A DNA stretch of 6,576 nucleotides from Ascidiaceihabitans sp. (GTDB taxonomy: Bacteria > Pseudomonadota > Alphaproteobacteria > Rhodobacterales > Rhodobacteraceae), in assembly GCA_023301665.1 (NCBI GenBank), contig JALZUL010000307.1:1-6576 (forward strand), written 5' to 3'. This document shows, one piece after another, positions 5,845-6,576 of this stretch. Numbering within the stretch: the first letter of the stretch is position 1; the number at the start of each line of letters is the position of its first letter. Below the pieces are notes generated by a model. The model made no database searches and had not been told where the DNA came from. It was given only the letters and a program-made list of their open reading frames with translations. A program made the translations under genes and the position numbers.

Positions 5845-6444
5845 ATGGATTTACTCAATCGAACAATGCGTAAAATTCCCACTTGGCTTGTCTATCTTAT
5901 TGGGCTGATCCCAGTGCCTTTATATTTGTACCTTGCGCAAACTGGTGGACTTGGGCGTGAGCCTATCAAAGCCCTTGAGCACGAATTGGGTGAATTGGCA
6001 TTGCAGCTCATGATCTTTGGATTGGCTATTACACCTTTGCGTAACGTGGTTGGTTTGAACTTGATCAAATTCCGTCGTGCGATTGGCGTGTTGACGTTTA
6101 CCTATGTTACTTTGCATCTGTTGGTCTGGTTGGTTCTGGATATTGGTGTCTTAAGCCGGATTTGGGCGGACATTCTCAAGCGTCCATACATTACGATTGG
6201 TATGGTCGGATTTCTGGTTATGGCTCCGCTTGCGATCACTTCTAACAATTGGTCGGTTAAACGTCTGGGCCTGAAGTGGAAGAAGCTTCACCAGCTGACT
6301 TATATAGCCGCGCTTTTGGGTGGGTTACATTATGTAATGATCGCGAAGGGCATACAGCTTGAGCCGCTTTTGTATATGTGTGCGATTGTGGGGCTATTGG
6401 CCTATCGCCTTCCGACTCTTCGTCGCGTTCGAAAGACGATCTAA
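5845..6444 (+). CDS. msrQ: Haem-binding membrane subunit MsrQ
   Basis: MsrQ (YedZ) is the inner-membrane haem b protein that delivers electrons to periplasmic MsrP. It belongs to the ferric-reductase-like transmembrane family. The 199 residues show about six membrane segments, near 13-31, 47-64, 80-100, 115-132, 148-167 and 173-189, the usual size and topology. Histidines H91 (VTLHLLVW), H149 (KLHQLTY) and H162 (GGLHYVM) sit at the positions of the family's haem ligands, corresponding to H91, H151 and H164 of E. coli. Other landmarks are TGGLGREP (33-40), the partner histidine-containing LEHELGE (44-50), ITPLR (62-66), RRAIG (77-81) and ITSNNWSVKRLG (131-142). The basic C-terminus is cytoplasmic in this family. 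Its partner is encoded 89 bases upstream, beyond a terminator. No electron-donating flavin reductase gene is visible nearby. Assignment is secure. Confidence 0.96.
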   Translation: MDLLNRTMRKIPTWLVYLIGLIPVPLYLYLAQTGGLGREPIKALEHELGELALQLMIFGLAITPLRNVVGLNLIKFRRAIGVLTFTYVTLHLLVWLVLDIGVLSRIWADILKRPYITIGMVGFLVMAPLAITSNNWSVKRLGLKWKKLHQLTYIAALLGGLHYVMIAKGIQLEPLLYMCAIVGLLAYRLPTLRRVRKTI

Positions 6445-6576
6445 GCTTTCAGTCAATCGGCGTTCTCTTGGTGGATTCGTGAAGATTCTAGGGGGTGAAA
6501 TGCCCTCACACGCTATATCTAGTAATGCCTGATTGTTTTTCAGAAGTTCTGGGATGGACCGGGCGATGTCTGCGAT

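Noticed and set aside
6486..6505. Hairpin AGGG/CCCT after msrQ as a terminator
   Set aside because: Only four base pairs form around a nine-base loop, and no T-run follows directly.

Overview
The window reads as a chromosomal housekeeping stretch from an alphaproteobacterium, most likely a marine Rhodobacterales (Roseobacter-type) bacterium. That placement is an inference from protein character, the msrP-msrQ pair, a membrane-anchored FMN-binding glutamate synthase-like protein and a small linked protein. It was not tested by a database search. All six convincing genes lie on the + strand. I see no tRNA, rRNA, CRISPR array, insertion sequence or prophage signature. Base composition looks even across the window, with no sign of recent transfer.

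Layout. (1) 1-2145: clpB, the protein disaggregase, missing its N-terminal domain because the window starts inside the gene. A modest hairpin follows it. (2) 2231-2875: a HAD-superfamily phosphatase or phosphomutase of the beta-phosphoglucomutase type, with its own gap on each side. (3) 2972-4462: a membrane-anchored FMN/3Fe-4S glutamate synthase-like protein with a GTG start and a strong ribosome binding site. A 72-residue soluble protein of unknown function (4467-4685) follows 4 bases later and is probably translationally coupled to it. (4) 4686-4831: a structured 146-base gap with a terminator-like hairpin and several inverted repeats. (5) 4832-5755: msrP, the Tat-exported molybdenum subunit of the periplasmic methionine sulfoxide reductase. 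(6) 5773-5806: a strong intrinsic terminator. (7) 5845-6444: msrQ, the haem-binding membrane partner of MsrP. (8) 6445-6576: no confident gene. A minus-strand frame open to the window edge might be the end of a convergent gene.

How the genes fit together. MsrP and MsrQ form one system. MsrQ passes electrons across the inner membrane to MsrP, which reduces oxidised methionine in periplasmic proteins. ClpB rescues aggregated proteins in the cytoplasm, so both ends of the window concern protein repair, but spacing and terminator-like hairpins argue against one operon. The least explained part is the glutamate synthase-like protein and its small companion. The unusual regulatory point is the good terminator between msrP and msrQ. 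I did not find a clearly new multi-gene system.
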